A DNA stretch of 64,000 bases from Cellulomonas fimi ATCC 484 (lineage in GTDB: Bacteria > Actinomycetota > Actinomycetes > Actinomycetales > Cellulomonadaceae): NCBI RefSeq assembly GCF_000212695.1, contig NC_015514.1, forward strand, positions 3,410,001-3,474,000, in the 5' to 3' direction. The notes below the pieces were generated by a model. The model searched no databases, had not been told where the DNA came from, and saw only the letters and a list, made by a program, of their open reading frames with translations. The translations under genes and the position numbers were made by a program. Below are positions 8,574 through 17,031 of the stretch, in pieces (within the stretch, counting starts at the first letter, position 1; the number at the start of each line of letters is the position of its first letter).

Positions 8574-10222
8574 CGGGCGGAGTCCTCCGAGGTCGTGCCG
8601 GCAGGGTCGGCGAGGGGGGCGGGCTGGTCGGGAAGCGTCGGGGGCGGCGTCCGTCGCGGGTCGCTCGCCGCCTGGGCGGCACGCTCACGTTCGGCACGGG
8701 CCTGCGGCGAGAGCTCGTCGGCGCCCCCCGCACCCGCACGGCGGGCGGCCTCGGCGGCCGGGGTCCCGGCGCGGGCGCGCGCGACCCAGCCCTCGATGTT
8801 GCGCTGGGCACCGGCGGAGACGCCCAGCGCCCCCGCGGGCACGTCGCGCCGGATCACCGAGCCGGCCCCGGTGTACGCACCGTCGCCGACCGTCACCGGG
8901 GCGACGAACATGTTGTCCGCACCCGTGCGGGCGTACGAGCCGATCGTCGTGTGGTGCTTGTTGACGCCGTCGTAGTTCACGGTCACCGAGGCGGCACCGA
9001 TGTTCGTGTGGTCGCCGATCGTCGCGTCGCCCACGTAGGACAGGTGCGGCACCTTCGAGCCCGTGCCGATCTGCGCGTTCTTCGTCTCGACGAACGTGCC
9101 GATCTTGCCGTCCGCGCCCAGCACCGTGCCGGGCCGCAGGTAGGCGAACGGGCCGACGCTCGCGCCCTCCCCGATCACCGCGAGCGAGCCGTGCGTGCGG
9201 CTCACCGTCGCGCGCGGGCCCACCTCGACGTCCGTCAGCGTGGTGTCCGGGCCGACCGTCGCGCCCTCGCGGACCACCGTCGCGCCGTGCAGCTGCGTAC
9301 CGGGCAGGAGGGTCACGTCGCGCTCGAGCTCGACGTCCACGTCCACCCACGTCGTCGCGGGATCGACCACCGTGACGCCCTCGCGCATCCAGTCCTCGAG
9401 GAGCCGGCGGTTCAGCTCGGCCCGCAGGCGCGCGAGCTGCACGCGGTCGTTGACGCCCTCGACGAGCACCGGGTCGTCGGTGCGCAGCGCCCGGACGTGA
9501 CCACCCTCCGACCGCGCGATCGCCAGGACGTCCGTCAGGTACACCTCGCCCTGCGCGTTGTCGCGCCCGAGCCGCCCGAGCGCGCCGCGCAGCACCGCCG
9601 CGTCGAACACGTAGATCGACGAGTTGATCTCGGTGATCGCGCGCTGCTCGTCGTCGGCGTCCTTCTGCTCGACGATGCCGAGCACGTCCCCCGTGCCCGG
9701 CTCACGCAGGATCCGGCCGTAGCCGGTGGGGTCGTCGACCTCGGTCGTGAGCACCGTCACCGCGTTGCCGTCCGCGTGGTGCGCCGCGAGCAGCTCGCCG
9801 AGCGTGCCCGCGTCGAGCAGCGGGACGTCGCCCGCGACGACGACGACCGCACCGTCGAGCAGCACGCCCGCGGCGGAGCCGGCCACACCGGGGCCGTCGG
9901 ACGCGCCGGCGGCCTGCGCCTGCGCGGCGGCGTCGAGCGCCGTCATCGCGACCTGGACCGCGCGGCCCGTGCCCGGGACGTCGTCCTGGTCGGCGAGCAG
10001 CGCGCGCGGGTCGACCTCGGCCACGTGCGCAGCGACCGCCTCGCGCCCGTGCCGCACGACCACGACCACGCGGTCGGGGTCGAGCGCCCGCGCCGAGGCG
10101 AGGGCGTGGCCGAGCATGCTGCGGCCGGCGAGAGTGTGCAGGACCTTCGGGGTGGCCGAGCGCATCCGCGTGCCCTCACCAGCGGCGAGGACGATGACGG
10201 CGGCTGGGCGGGGGAACGTCAC
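8570..10222 (-). CDS. glmU: Bifunctional GlmU: glucosamine-1-P acetyltransferase / UDP-GlcNAc pyrophosphorylase
   Basis: Makes UDP-GlcNAc for peptidoglycan and other glycans in two steps. The N-terminal uridylyltransferase domain starts with [11 protein letters not shown] and carries [11 protein letters not shown] and GDVPLL; the C-terminal left-handed beta-helix has the hexapeptide repeats ending in the active-site region [19 protein letters not shown] and NYDG. The 550-residue product has a 50-residue Ala/Pro/Arg tail beyond the usual end. GTG 10222 is chosen over upstream starts because GAGGAG lies about 9 nt before it and the motif then falls at residue 11. A TAGAGT at 10285-10290 (minus strand) is a possible -10. 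Confidence 0.95.
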   Translation of the reverse strand: MTFPRPAAVIVLAAGEGTRMRSATPKVLHTLAGRSMLGHALASARALDPDRVVVVVRHGREAVAAHVAEVDPRALLADQDDVPGTGRAVQVAMTALDAAAQAQAAGASDGPGVAGSAAGVLLDGAVVVVAGDVPLLDAGTLGELLAAHHADGNAVTVLTTEVDDPTGYGRILREPGTGDVLGIVEQKDADDEQRAITEINSSIYVFDAAVLRGALGRLGRDNAQGEVYLTDVLAIARSEGGHVRALRTDDPVLVEGVNDRVQLARLRAELNRRLLEDWMREGVTVVDPATTWVDVDVELERDVTLLPGTQLHGATVVREGATVGPDTTLTDVEVGPRATVSRTHGSLAVIGEGASVGPFAYLRPGTVLGADGKIGTFVETKNAQIGTGSKVPHLSYVGDATIGDHTNIGAASVTVNYDGVNKHHTTIGSYARTGADNMFVAPVTVGDGAYTGAGSVIRRDVPAGALGVSAGAQRNIEGWVARARAGTPAAEAARRAGAGGADELSPQARAERERAAQAASDPRRTPPPTLPDQPAPLADPAGTTSEDSAR

Positions 10223-10387
10223 CTGGGGGTGCTCCTCGCGGGTCTGCCCGGAGCACTCCGGGCGGCGGAACCGTGCGCACCAGCACTCTACCGCCGCCCA
10301 CCGGCCCCTCCCGACGCCCCGCTCGCGCCGTCCCACCAGGGCGGCTGGCAGACTGGACCGCCGACGGCGCCGCCGCGGCCGCGCCGG

Positions 10388-10459
10388 TCCGCCCTGGTGT
10401 AACGGCAGCACGCAGGCCTTTGGAGCCTTGCAGTCCGGGTTCGAATCCTGGGGGCGGAG
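10388..10459 (+). tRNA. tRNA-Gln (anticodon UUG)
   Basis: A cloverleaf can be drawn: acceptor TCCGCCC/GGGCGGA (10388-10394 with 10452-10458), D arm GGTGTAACGGCAGCAC, anticodon loop CTTTGGA giving UUG, and T arm CCGGG-TTCGAAT-CCTGG. The discriminator is G10459 and CCA is not encoded. The first pair of the anticodon stem is a mismatch. The gene is followed by a partial copy of its own 3' end. Confidence 0.92.
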
Positions 10460-10467
10460 CCCGCTCG
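10436..10467 (+). repeat. 32-bp direct repeat, copy 1 (tRNA-Gln 3' end)
   Basis: Covers the T arm, the 3' acceptor strand and 8 bp beyond the tRNA, and is identical to 10481-10512. The two copies are 45 bp apart. Confidence 0.9.
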
Positions 10468-10480
10468 CCCACCGGTGCGA

Positions 10481-10512
10481 CGGGTTCGAATCCTGGGGGC
10501 GGAGCCCGCTCG
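10481..10512 (+). repeat. 32-bp direct repeat, copy 2 (truncated tRNA-Gln 3' end)
   Basis: An exact second copy of the tRNA-Gln 3' portion without the rest of the gene. Duplicated tRNA 3' ends are what integrative elements leave at attachment sites; a local tandem duplication is the alternative. Nothing is inserted between the copies except 13 bp. Confidence 0.85.
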
Positions 10513-10539
10513 GGCGCCCCCGACCGGCATGATGTCCCC

Positions 10540-11187
10540 GTGGCTGCGGAGACGAGGCGGGCGCCCCGCTCGCGCATGACGGGTACCGAACGTCGTGCGC
10601 AGCTTCTCGACGTCTCCCGCCGCCTCTTCGCGGAGAAGGGGTTCGACGGCACCAGCATCGAGGAGATCGCGTCGCGCGCGGAGGTCTCCAAGCCGGTCGT
10701 CTACGAGCACTTCGGCGGCAAGGAGGGCATCTACGCGGTCGTCGTCGACCGGGAGATCCAGGCCCTGACGGGTGCCCTGACCGGGGCGCTGGAGGGCGGC
10801 GGCCACCCGAAGGTGCTCGTGGAGCGGACCGCGCTCGCGCTGCTCACGTACATCGAGACGTCGGAGGACGGCTTCCGCATCCTCGTGCGGGACTCGCCGG
10901 TCGCGCAGGCCACGGGCACGTTCTCGAGCCTCATCGGCGACGTGGCGACGCAGGTCGAGCACCTGCTCGCCGACCAGTTCCGCGGCCAGGGCCTGGACCC
11001 GCGCACGGCGCCGATCTACGCGCAGATGCTGGTCGGCATGGTCGCACTCACGGGCCAGTGGTGGCTCGACGCACGTCGCCCGCGCAAGGCGGAGGTCGCG
11101 GCCCACCTCGTCAACCTGGCGTGGAACGGGCTCGCAGGGCTGGAGCGGCGCCCGCACCTGACGCGGCTGACCGAGACGACGCCGTAG
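10540..11187 (+). CDS. TetR/AcrR family regulator
   Basis: A 215-residue one-component repressor. The N-terminal helix-turn-helix is typical: [18 protein letters not shown] followed by [19 protein letters not shown]. The C-terminal ligand-binding part is of the kind with [11 protein letters not shown] and [10 protein letters not shown]. The GTG at 10540 is favoured because CATGAT at 10528-10533 sits 6 nt before it, as in leaderless genes; ATG 10576 is an alternative but lacks a Shine-Dalgarno. Target unknown; the next gene on the same strand is a separate MarR with its own promoter. Confidence 0.85.
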   Translation: MAAETRRAPRSRMTGTERRAQLLDVSRRLFAEKGFDGTSIEEIASRAEVSKPVVYEHFGGKEGIYAVVVDREIQALTGALTGALEGGGHPKVLVERTALALLTYIETSEDGFRILVRDSPVAQATGTFSSLIGDVATQVEHLLADQFRGQGLDPRTAPIYAQMLVGMVALTGQWWLDARRPRKAEVAAHLVNLAWNGLAGLERRPHLTRLTETTP

Positions 11188-11227
11188 CGACACGCACAGG
11201 TCCCAGAGGCGTTGTGTCGACGTCGAG

Positions 11228-11233
11228 TAATCT
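11228..11233 (+). promoter_or_regulatory. -10 element TAATCT of the MarR gene
   Basis: TAATCT ends 7 nt before ATG 11241, the arrangement of a leaderless transcript. Confidence 0.55.
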
Positions 11234-11240
11234 CGCGGGC

Positions 11241-11765
11241 ATGGCGCCAGGGACGGCTCCCGAGGAGCCGGGAGCACAGGACGAGGTCGACCGGATCGTG
11301 CTCGCATGGGAGCGGGAGCGGCCGGACCTCGACGTGCGCCCGCTCACGGTCCTGTCGCGCGTGAGCCGGCTGGCCCGTCACCTCGACCTGGCGCGCCGGG
11401 GCGCGTTCGCGCGGCACGACCTCGAGACGTGGGAGTTCGACGTGCTGTCCGCGCTGCGCCGCGCGGGGGCCCCGTACCGGCTGTCCCCCGGTGCGCTGCT
11501 CACCCAGACGCTCGTGACGAGCGGCACGATGACCAACCGGATCGACCGGCTCGTCGAGCACGGCCTGGTCGAGCGGCAGCCGTCGCCCGACGACCGCCGT
11601 GGCGTGCTCGTGGTGCTGACAGAGCTCGGCCGGCAGCGGGTGGACGCGGCGTTCGCCGACCTGCTCGACGTCGAGCGGGGACTGCTCGGCGAGCTCGACG
11701 AGGCCGACCGGCAGCGGCTCGCCGACCTGCTGCGCGAGGTCGTGGCACCGTTCGACGCGCCGTGA
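11241..11765 (+). CDS. MarR family regulator
   Basis: A 174-residue winged-helix regulator. The recognition region reads LETWEFDVLSALRR, then TSGTMTNRIDRLVEHGLVERQPSPDDRRGV with the wing aspartate-arginine pair typical of MarR. It stops 4 bp before the MFS transporter gene and is almost certainly co-transcribed with it, so the usual model would be local control of that efflux or uptake system by a small ligand. No operator palindrome stood out next to its leaderless promoter. Confidence 0.9.
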   Translation: MAPGTAPEEPGAQDEVDRIVLAWERERPDLDVRPLTVLSRVSRLARHLDLARRGAFARHDLETWEFDVLSALRRAGAPYRLSPGALLTQTLVTSGTMTNRIDRLVEHGLVERQPSPDDRRGVLVVLTELGRQRVDAAFADLLDVERGLLGELDEADRQRLADLLREVVAPFDAP

Positions 11766-11769
11766 GGGC

Positions 11770-13077
11770 ATGACGGCGGCTGCTCGGCGGGTCGCCGCCG
11801 ACGGTGCGCGCGGGCTGCTGCTCGCGGCCGTCCTGCTGTACGCGCTCAACCTGCGCGCGCCGATCACGGCGCTCGCGCCCGTGGTGGACGACGTGCAGGC
11901 GGACCTGGCGCTGTCGGCCGCGGGGGTGGGCCTGCTCACGGGCGTCCCGGTGCTGTGCTTCGCGGTCGCGACGCCCCTGGTGGCGGTGCTGCTGGCCCGT
12001 GCGGGGACGACCCGGGTCGTGACGGCGTCGCTCGTCACGGTGCTGCTCGGCACGGTGCTGCGGTCGGTCGACGGCTTCGGCAGGGCCCTCGTCGGGACGG
12101 TGCTGATCGGGGTCGCGATCACGGCGGGCAACGTCGCCGTGCCGGTCGTGATCGGGCGGGACTTCCCGTCCGCGGTGCCGCGCGCGACCGGCCTGTACAC
12201 CGCGGCGCTCAACGCGGGCAGCGTGCTGACCACGACGCTCACGGAGCCGCTCGCGTCGCTGGTCGGCTGGCGGTGGGCGCTCGCGTCGTGGGGTGCGCTC
12301 GCGGTGGTCGCGCTCGTGGTGTGGCGGCGTGCGTACGGCGGCCTGGTGCGGGGCGGGCCGCCGCGCGCGGGGGTGGACGGGGACGAAGCGGAGGAGACGG
12401 ACGCCGCGGCACCGCCCGGCACCGACGCGACGGCCGCGCGGGCCGCGGGGGCGTCGGCGGCAGGCGCCTCGGCGGGGGACGGCGCCCCGCGCGTGCCCGA
12501 CGCGCTGCGCCGGCCCGTGACGTGGCTGCTCGCGGTGTCGTTCGCGGGGCAGGCGTTCGCGTACTACGCGGTGAGCGCGTGGCTGCCGACCGTGCTGCAC
12601 GACGGGACCGGTCTGGACCCGACGGCGGCGGGTGGCGCCGCGGCGCTCTTCCAGCTCTTCGGCATGGTGGGCGGGGTCGCGGTCCCGATCGCCCTCGCCC
12701 GCCGCGTGCCCATGCGCGTGGTGTCGCTCGCGATCGCGCTCGGCTGGGTGACGCTGCCCGTGGGCCTGGTGCTCGCGCCGTCGGCGTGGGGCGTGTGGTG
12801 CACGCTCGCGGGGGTCGCGCAGGGCGGCAACTTCGCGGTGATCTTCACGGTGGTCGCGCAGACCGCCGGCTCGCAGCGGGCCGCGCGGCGGATGTCGGCG
12901 GCGGTGCAGAGCGTGGGGTACGCGTGCGGCGCGGCGGGGCCGAGCGTGCTCGGGGCGGTGCACGCCGGGACGGGCGCGTGGCAGGGGCCGCTCGCGGTGG
13001 TGCTGGGCGCGGTGCTGCTCATGGCGGTCGCGGCCCAGGTCGCGCTGCGGGCGGTGCGGCAGCGGCCCGTCAGCTGA
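11770..13077 (+). CDS. MFS transporter, CynX/NimT type
   Basis: A 435-residue major facilitator with about 12 membrane helices in two halves of six, split by a long Ala/Gly/Asp-rich cytoplasmic loop (residues about 196-245). The first half holds YALNLRAPITALAPVVDDVQADL and the second CGAAGPSVLGAVH, both recalling the cyanate/nitroimidazole transporter group. Direction and substrate are unknown. It lies 4 bp after the MarR gene, with a GAGGG unusually close to the ATG; translational coupling is likely. Its stop overlaps the convergent DUF6518 gene by 8 bp. Confidence 0.85.
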   Translation: MTAAARRVAADGARGLLLAAVLLYALNLRAPITALAPVVDDVQADLALSAAGVGLLTGVPVLCFAVATPLVAVLLARAGTTRVVTASLVTVLLGTVLRSVDGFGRALVGTVLIGVAITAGNVAVPVVIGRDFPSAVPRATGLYTAALNAGSVLTTTLTEPLASLVGWRWALASWGALAVVALVVWRRAYGGLVRGGPPRAGVDGDEAEETDAAAPPGTDATAARAAGASAAGASAGDGAPRVPDALRRPVTWLLAVSFAGQAFAYYAVSAWLPTVLHDGTGLDPTAAGGAAALFQLFGMVGGVAVPIALARRVPMRVVSLAIALGWVTLPVGLVLAPSAWGVWCTLAGVAQGGNFAVIFTVVAQTAGSQRAARRMSAAVQSVGYACGAAGPSVLGAVHAGTGAWQGPLAVVLGAVLLMAVAAQVALRAVRQRPVS

Positions 13078-13708
13078 GCGCGCGCAGCAGGGGGTCGAGC
13101 AGCAGCATCCCGACCGCGCCCGCGGGCACGACGGCGGCGAGCCAGCGCAGCGTGGCGGTCAGGGGCCCGGGTCGCCGGCCGAGGGTGAGCAGCAGCAGGG
13201 CGGCGACGAGTGCGAACACGACCGCGTCGTCGTAGTAGTGCAGGCGGACGCCGAAGCCGACGACCGCCTCGGTGAACCAGACGCCGACGAGCAGCGCCTC
13301 GCCGAGGCCGCGTCGACGCCCCTCGCCGGTGAGCCAGGTGCGGCCCGCGATGCCGAACAGCGGCCCACCGAGCGCGGCGGTCACGGTCCAGGCCAGGACC
13401 GTCGCCGTCGCGACCCCGTAGCCGCGCAGGTCCGAGGTGACGTAGTACCCGACCACCTGGAGCGCGCACGCGAGGAGGCCGGCCGCGGCGGCGGTGCCGT
13501 CTCCGCGGGCGCGCGCGCCGACGACGAACGGCACGACGAGCCAGGGGGCGACGGCGTTGGCCAGGCCGGACACGGGGTCGGGCAGGACGGTCTGCAGGAA
13601 CGAGGTGGCCGCGCCCCAGGCGAGCCCGAGCGTCGCGGCCAGCAGGACGACGCGGACGGTGTGGGTCACGGCGCCGTCCGTGGGGCGGGCGGGGGCGAGG
13701 GCGGTCAC
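13070..13708 (-). CDS. DUF6518-like membrane protein
   Basis: A 212-residue integral membrane protein with about six predicted hydrophobic segments, including LLAATLGLAWGAATSFLQTVLP, NAVAPWLVVPFVVG and VGYYVTSDLRGYGVA. The pattern fits the DUF6518 family; no biochemical role is known. The start at GTG 13708 is supported by a -10-like TAGCGT 7 nt upstream; the frame is open for 51 further codons but across the divergent promoter region. Confidence 0.7.
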   Translation of the reverse strand: MTALAPARPTDGAVTHTVRVVLLAATLGLAWGAATSFLQTVLPDPVSGLANAVAPWLVVPFVVGARARGDGTAAAAGLLACALQVVGYYVTSDLRGYGVATATVLAWTVTAALGGPLFGIAGRTWLTGEGRRRGLGEALLVGVWFTEAVVGFGVRLHYYDDAVVFALVAALLLLTLGRRPGPLTATLRWLAAVVPAGAVGMLLLDPLLRALS

Positions 13709-13715
13709 GCCGAGG

Positions 13716-13721
13716 ACGCTA
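13716..13721 (-). promoter_or_regulatory. -10 element TAGCGT of the DUF6518 gene
   Basis: TAGCGT on the minus strand ends 7 nt before GTG 13708, indicating a leaderless mRNA. Confidence 0.5.
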
Positions 13722-13796
13722 CGGACACCGGCGAGCGGGCCGCGTGCCCCCACGGTCGGACGATCGGCGTGCTCGTGTCCGACCACAGGATGGTAG

Positions 13797-13811
13797 TGAT
13801 AACGACTCTCA
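13797..13811 (+). promoter_or_regulatory. Zur-like box upstream of the AztD-type gene
   Basis: TGATAACGACTCTCA is an imperfect palindrome matching 11 of 15 positions of the actinobacterial Zur site (TGAAAATGATTTTCA). It ends 9 bp before TAGGGT (13820-13825), a plausible -10, so a bound repressor would block the promoter. This fits zinc-repressed expression of the lipoprotein gene at 13906. Confidence 0.6.
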
Positions 13812-13905
13812 TCCGCTGTTAGGGTTCCGGCGTGACGCACCCGCGTCGCCGAGCCGAACACCCGGAAAGGAGCAGGCGCCGCGCACCTGCCGGCCCCTGA
13901 CCACC

Positions 13906-15186
13906 ATGAGCCACCACCCCGCCCCGACCCGCCCGCGCACGGTCCGCAGCGCCGCCGTCCGTGCCGCCGCCGGCGCGCTGCCCCTCGTCCTGCTCGCCGC
14001 CTGCGCCGGCACCGAGACGGCTGCCCCGGAGGCCAGCAGCACGCCCACGCCCGACGCGCGCGCGTCCGAGTCCGCGACGTATGCGCCGCGCCTCGTCCTC
14101 ACCTACGACGGCGGCCTGCTGGTCCTCGACGCCGACACCCTCGAGACCGTCTCGACCATCGAGCGCGACGGCTTCCTGCGGGTCAACCCCGCGGGCGACG
14201 GCCGCCACGTCCTGGTGTCCACCGATGCGGGCTTCGAGGTGCTCGACGCCGGCACGTGGGCCGAGGAGCACGGCGACCACGCGCACTACTGGACCGCCGA
14301 ACCCTCGCTCACGGACGTCGTCTACGCGGCCGACAAGCCCGGTCACGCGGTCGTGCACGACGAGCGCGTCGCGCTCTTCGACGACGGCACGGGCACCGTG
14401 ACCGTCCTCGACGTCGACGACGTCGCGGGCGGCGACGAGGCCGTCACGCGCACCTACACGACCCCCGCGGCCCACCACGGGGTGGCCGTCCTGCGCACGG
14501 ACGACGCGCTCGTGGTCTCCGACGGCACCGAGGAGGAGCGGACCGGCGTGCGGCTGCTCGACGCCGACGACGCCGAGATCGCATCGACCGACGCCTGCCC
14601 CGGCGTGCACGGCGAGGCCGTCGCCGCCGACGAGGTCGTGGTCGTCGGCTGCGAGGACGGGCTCGTCGTCGTCGGGCCCGACACCGTCACGAAGGTCGCG
14701 AGCCCGGACGCGTACGGGCGGATCGGCAACCAGGCCGGCAGCGAGGAGTCGCCCGTCGTCCTCGGCGACTACAAGTCGGACCCGGACGCGGAGCTCGAGC
14801 GGCCGACGCGCGTCTCGCTCGTCGACACCCGCACCGCGACCCTGCGGCTCGTCGACCTGCCGTCGTCCTACACGTTCCGCTCCCTGGGCCGAGGCCCCGA
14901 GGGCGAGGCGCTCGTGCTCGGCACCGACGGCGCGCTGCACGTGATCGACCCCGAGGCGGGAACGCTCGTGCGGTCGGTCCCGCTGATCGACGCGTGGACC
15001 GAGCCCGACGAGTGGCAGGAGCCGCGGCCCGCGCTGCACGTGCTCGACGGCACCGCGTACGTCACGGACCCGGCGACGAACCGCGTGCTCGCGGTCGACG
15101 TCGCGACCGGCGAGGTGTGGCGGACCGCCGAGCTCGACGTGACGCCGAACGAGATCACGTCGGCCCCGGGGCGCCACGCGCACTGA
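13906..15186 (+). CDS. Zinc metallochaperone-like lipoprotein, AztD type
   Basis: A 426-residue lipoprotein with a beta-propeller-like body. The signal peptide ends in the lipobox LLAACAG, so the cysteine would be lipidated outside the membrane. The body has repeated blade-like strands, for example LVLTYDGGLLVLDADTLETV, RVALFDDGTGTVTVLDVDD and GALHVIDPEAGTLV, and His/Asp-rich stretches such as GDHAHYW, all in keeping with AztD, which delivers zinc to the AztC binding protein. No AztABC transporter lies nearby, so this is an orphan; its zinc link rests on the fold resemblance and the Zur-like box. ATG 13906 is chosen as it opens directly into the signal peptide. Confidence 0.75.
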   Translation: MSHHPAPTRPRTVRSAAVRAAAGALPLVLLAACAGTETAAPEASSTPTPDARASESATYAPRLVLTYDGGLLVLDADTLETVSTIERDGFLRVNPAGDGRHVLVSTDAGFEVLDAGTWAEEHGDHAHYWTAEPSLTDVVYAADKPGHAVVHDERVALFDDGTGTVTVLDVDDVAGGDEAVTRTYTTPAAHHGVAVLRTDDALVVSDGTEEERTGVRLLDADDAEIASTDACPGVHGEAVAADEVVVVGCEDGLVVVGPDTVTKVASPDAYGRIGNQAGSEESPVVLGDYKSDPDAELERPTRVSLVDTRTATLRLVDLPSSYTFRSLGRGPEGEALVLGTDGALHVIDPEAGTLVRSVPLIDAWTEPDEWQEPRPALHVLDGTAYVTDPATNRVLAVDVATGEVWRTAELDVTPNEITSAPGRHAH

Positions 15187-15220
15187 CCGCCCGCGGCGCC
15201 GCCACGCCGCCGCCACGCAC

Positions 15221-15261
15221 GCCGCCCGCGCGGGCGCCCTGGGAGCGCCCGCGCGGGCGGC
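15221..15261 (+). terminator. Bidirectional terminator after the AztD-type gene
   Basis: A perfect 17-bp stem, GCCGCCCGCGCGGGCGC with its complement at 15245-15261 and a 7-nt loop, lies between two convergent genes and can serve both. Confidence 0.85.
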
Positions 15262-15327
15262 GCCACGTGCGTGCGGGCGGAGCGGCCCGGCGCCCCCGGT
15301 GCAGCCGGTGCGGCCGGTGCGGCCGGC

Positions 15328-16062
15328 TCACGCGGGCCGCGCGACGAGCGACGGTGTGGCGACCCGTCCCCCCGCCGGCCCCCCCGCTCCCGCCGTGGGG
15401 ACCGTCCGGTAGCCGCGGACCAGGAGGTAGACGGCGAGGCTCATCTCCCACGCCGCGACCGGCACGGCGGCCGCCATCGCGACGGGTGACACCTGCGCGT
15501 ACAGCCCGAAGAGCACGGCGGTCGACGACAGGAGGACGAGCGGCCCGCCGACGAGCCCGAGGACCGTGATCCACCGCGGGACGAGGCCCGCGCGGTGCAC
15601 TGCGGCGGCGAGCAGCAGGCTGTTGAGGCCGATGACCAGGCCGGGTCCGAGCAGGAACGTCCAGTCGTGCAGCGCGACGAGGCCGTGGCCCACCGCGACG
15701 AGCGCGCCGTCGTCGCCGACGGCGTCGCGCTCGCGGCGGAGCGTGACGAGCGACAGCGTCGCGACGATGCCGACGCAGATGACCGCGGCCTCGAGCAGCC
15801 GGCCCGCGACATACCCGATCGCAGCGGCGGGGGCGTGCCGGCGGAGCACCGGGTAGACGGCGACGGCGGTGCCGAGGCACGAGACCGCGAGCACGACCTC
15901 CAGCAGGCCGCCGAGCAGCACCTGCCCGTCGGCACCGGCGCCGAGGACGTAGCCGGGGTCGGACAGGGCGGGCTGGTACAGCGCGAGCCCTGCGACCGCG
16001 GCGACGGCGGCGAGGACGAAGAAGGTGCCGACGACCACGGCACTGCGTCGGTCTGGGCTCAT
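15328..16062 (-). CDS. DUF4386 family membrane protein
   Basis: A 244-residue membrane protein with about six helices. Typical DUF4386 features are an N-terminal helix (VVGTFFVLAAVAAVAGLAL), GYVAGRLLEAAVICVGI, and the HDWTFLLGPGLVIGLNSLLLA segment. No activity is known for the family. ATG 16062 is used because GAGGAG lies 8 nt upstream; a GTG three codons earlier would overlap that site. It is divergent from a TetR gene, and the two operators between them suggest that this is the gene it controls. Confidence 0.82.
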   Translation of the reverse strand: MSPDRRSAVVVGTFFVLAAVAAVAGLALYQPALSDPGYVLGAGADGQVLLGGLLEVVLAVSCLGTAVAVYPVLRRHAPAAAIGYVAGRLLEAAVICVGIVATLSLVTLRRERDAVGDDGALVAVGHGLVALHDWTFLLGPGLVIGLNSLLLAAAVHRAGLVPRWITVLGLVGGPLVLLSSTAVLFGLYAQVSPVAMAAAVPVAAWEMSLAVYLLVRGYRTVPTAGAGGPAGGRVATPSLVARPA

Positions 16063-16084
16063 GACGATCACTCCTCGTGGCGAT

Positions 16085-16101
16085 GGTGTACCGCGTACAC
16101 C
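16085..16101 (-). promoter_or_regulatory. Operator 1 of the DUF4386/TetR pair
   Basis: The palindrome GTGTAC-CGC-GTACAC with flanking G/C pair lies 23 bp before the DUF4386 start. It repeats almost exactly at 16120-16136, centre to centre 35 bp. Confidence 0.75.
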
Positions 16102-16119
16102 TGATGGGTCAGGACTCTA

Positions 16120-16136
16120 GGTGTACGGTGTACACC
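16120..16136 (+). promoter_or_regulatory. Operator 2 of the DUF4386/TetR pair
   Basis: GTGTAC-GGT-GTACAC with a flanking G/C pair lies 26 bp before the TetR start codon. Two near-identical sites in the divergent region are the classical arrangement for an autoregulating TetR repressor. Confidence 0.75.
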
Positions 16137-16162
16137 GGTCAAGGGTGAAGGAGGTCGACCGG

Positions 16163-16864
16163 ATGCCGACGGGTGCAGCCCGACCGCCGCTGAGCCGCGA
16201 GCGCGTGCTCGACGCCGCCGTCGCGCTCGCCGACGCCGAGGGTCTCGACGCGGTGAGCATGCGGCGGCTCGCGCAGGACCTGGGCGTCGTGCCGATGGCG
16301 ATCTACAAGCACGTCGCGCACAAGGACGAGCTGCTCGACGGCATGGCCGACCGCGTCGTCGCCGCGATCCCGCCGACCGACGCGGACCTGCCCTGGCGCG
16401 ACGCGCTGCGCGCGCGGGTGCTCGACGCGCGCGACGTCATGCTGCGCCACCCGTGGGCGCGGCGGGTGCTCGAGGGCCAGGCCGCGCCGACCCCGGTGGT
16501 CCTGGGACACCTCGACGCGACGATCGCCATCCTGCTGCGCGGCGGCCTGAGCGCCGACCTCACGCACCACGTCATGCACACACTCGGGAGCCGCGTGCTC
16601 GGCTTCAGCCAGGAGCTGCACACGGAGTCGACGGACGCCGGCACGCCGCTCGACGACGAGACGGCAGCCTGGTTCGCCGGGACGTTCCCCCACGTCGTCG
16701 CCGTGGCGACCGCCGCGTCGCACGACCCCGCGTCGGTGGTCGACGCGGGCTGCGACGACCGGTTCGAGCTCGAGTTCACGCTCGACCTGCTGCTCGACGG
16801 GATCGAGCGCCTGCACCGCGCGGGCTGGACGTCCGCGGCCGCACGGGCGGCCCGGCAGGCCTGA
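16163..16864 (+). CDS. TetR family regulator with TetR_C-type C-terminus
   Basis: A 233-residue repressor. The N-terminal helix-turn-helix reads RERVLDAAVALADAEGLDAVSMRRLAQDLGV then PMAIYKHVAHKDELLDGM, and the C-terminal half resembles the TetR_C group in which tetracycline repressors fall (HTLGSRVLGFSQEL, WFAGTFPHVVAVA). ATG 16163 follows GGAGG by 8 nt. It very likely binds the two 17-bp palindromes upstream and controls both itself and the DUF4386 gene. The inducer is unknown. Confidence 0.9.
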   Translation: MPTGAARPPLSRERVLDAAVALADAEGLDAVSMRRLAQDLGVVPMAIYKHVAHKDELLDGMADRVVAAIPPTDADLPWRDALRARVLDARDVMLRHPWARRVLEGQAAPTPVVLGHLDATIAILLRGGLSADLTHHVMHTLGSRVLGFSQELHTESTDAGTPLDDETAAWFAGTFPHVVAVATAASHDPASVVDAGCDDRFELEFTLDLLLDGIERLHRAGWTSAAARAARQA

Positions 16865-16952
16865 TCTCGCGCCGGACCGTCCCGTCCGGATCGTCGGGGT
16901 CGTCGGGCTCGTCCAGCCTGCGGCACGCGACTTGACGTCGGGCCCGCCACCG

Positions 16953-16971
16953 CTAGGTTAGGCAAGCCTTC
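16953..16971 (+). promoter_or_regulatory. Iron box (IdeR/DmdR type) of the des operon
   Basis: CTAGGTTAGGCAAGCCTTC matches 14 of 19 positions of the actinobacterial iron box TTAGGTTAGGCTAACCTAA. It lies 61 bp before desA, where bound iron-loaded repressor would block the promoter. A further palindrome, TAAGGACGTCCTTA, lies at 16978-16991. Confidence 0.8.
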
Positions 16972-17031
16972 GCTCAGTAAGGACGTCCTTACCGCGAGGC
17001 GTCCCGTCCGTCGACCACCAGGGGGCCTCGC

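Noticed and set aside
10481..10512. Second complete tRNA-Gln gene
   Set aside because: Only the T arm and 3' acceptor strand are present; no D arm or anticodon arm.
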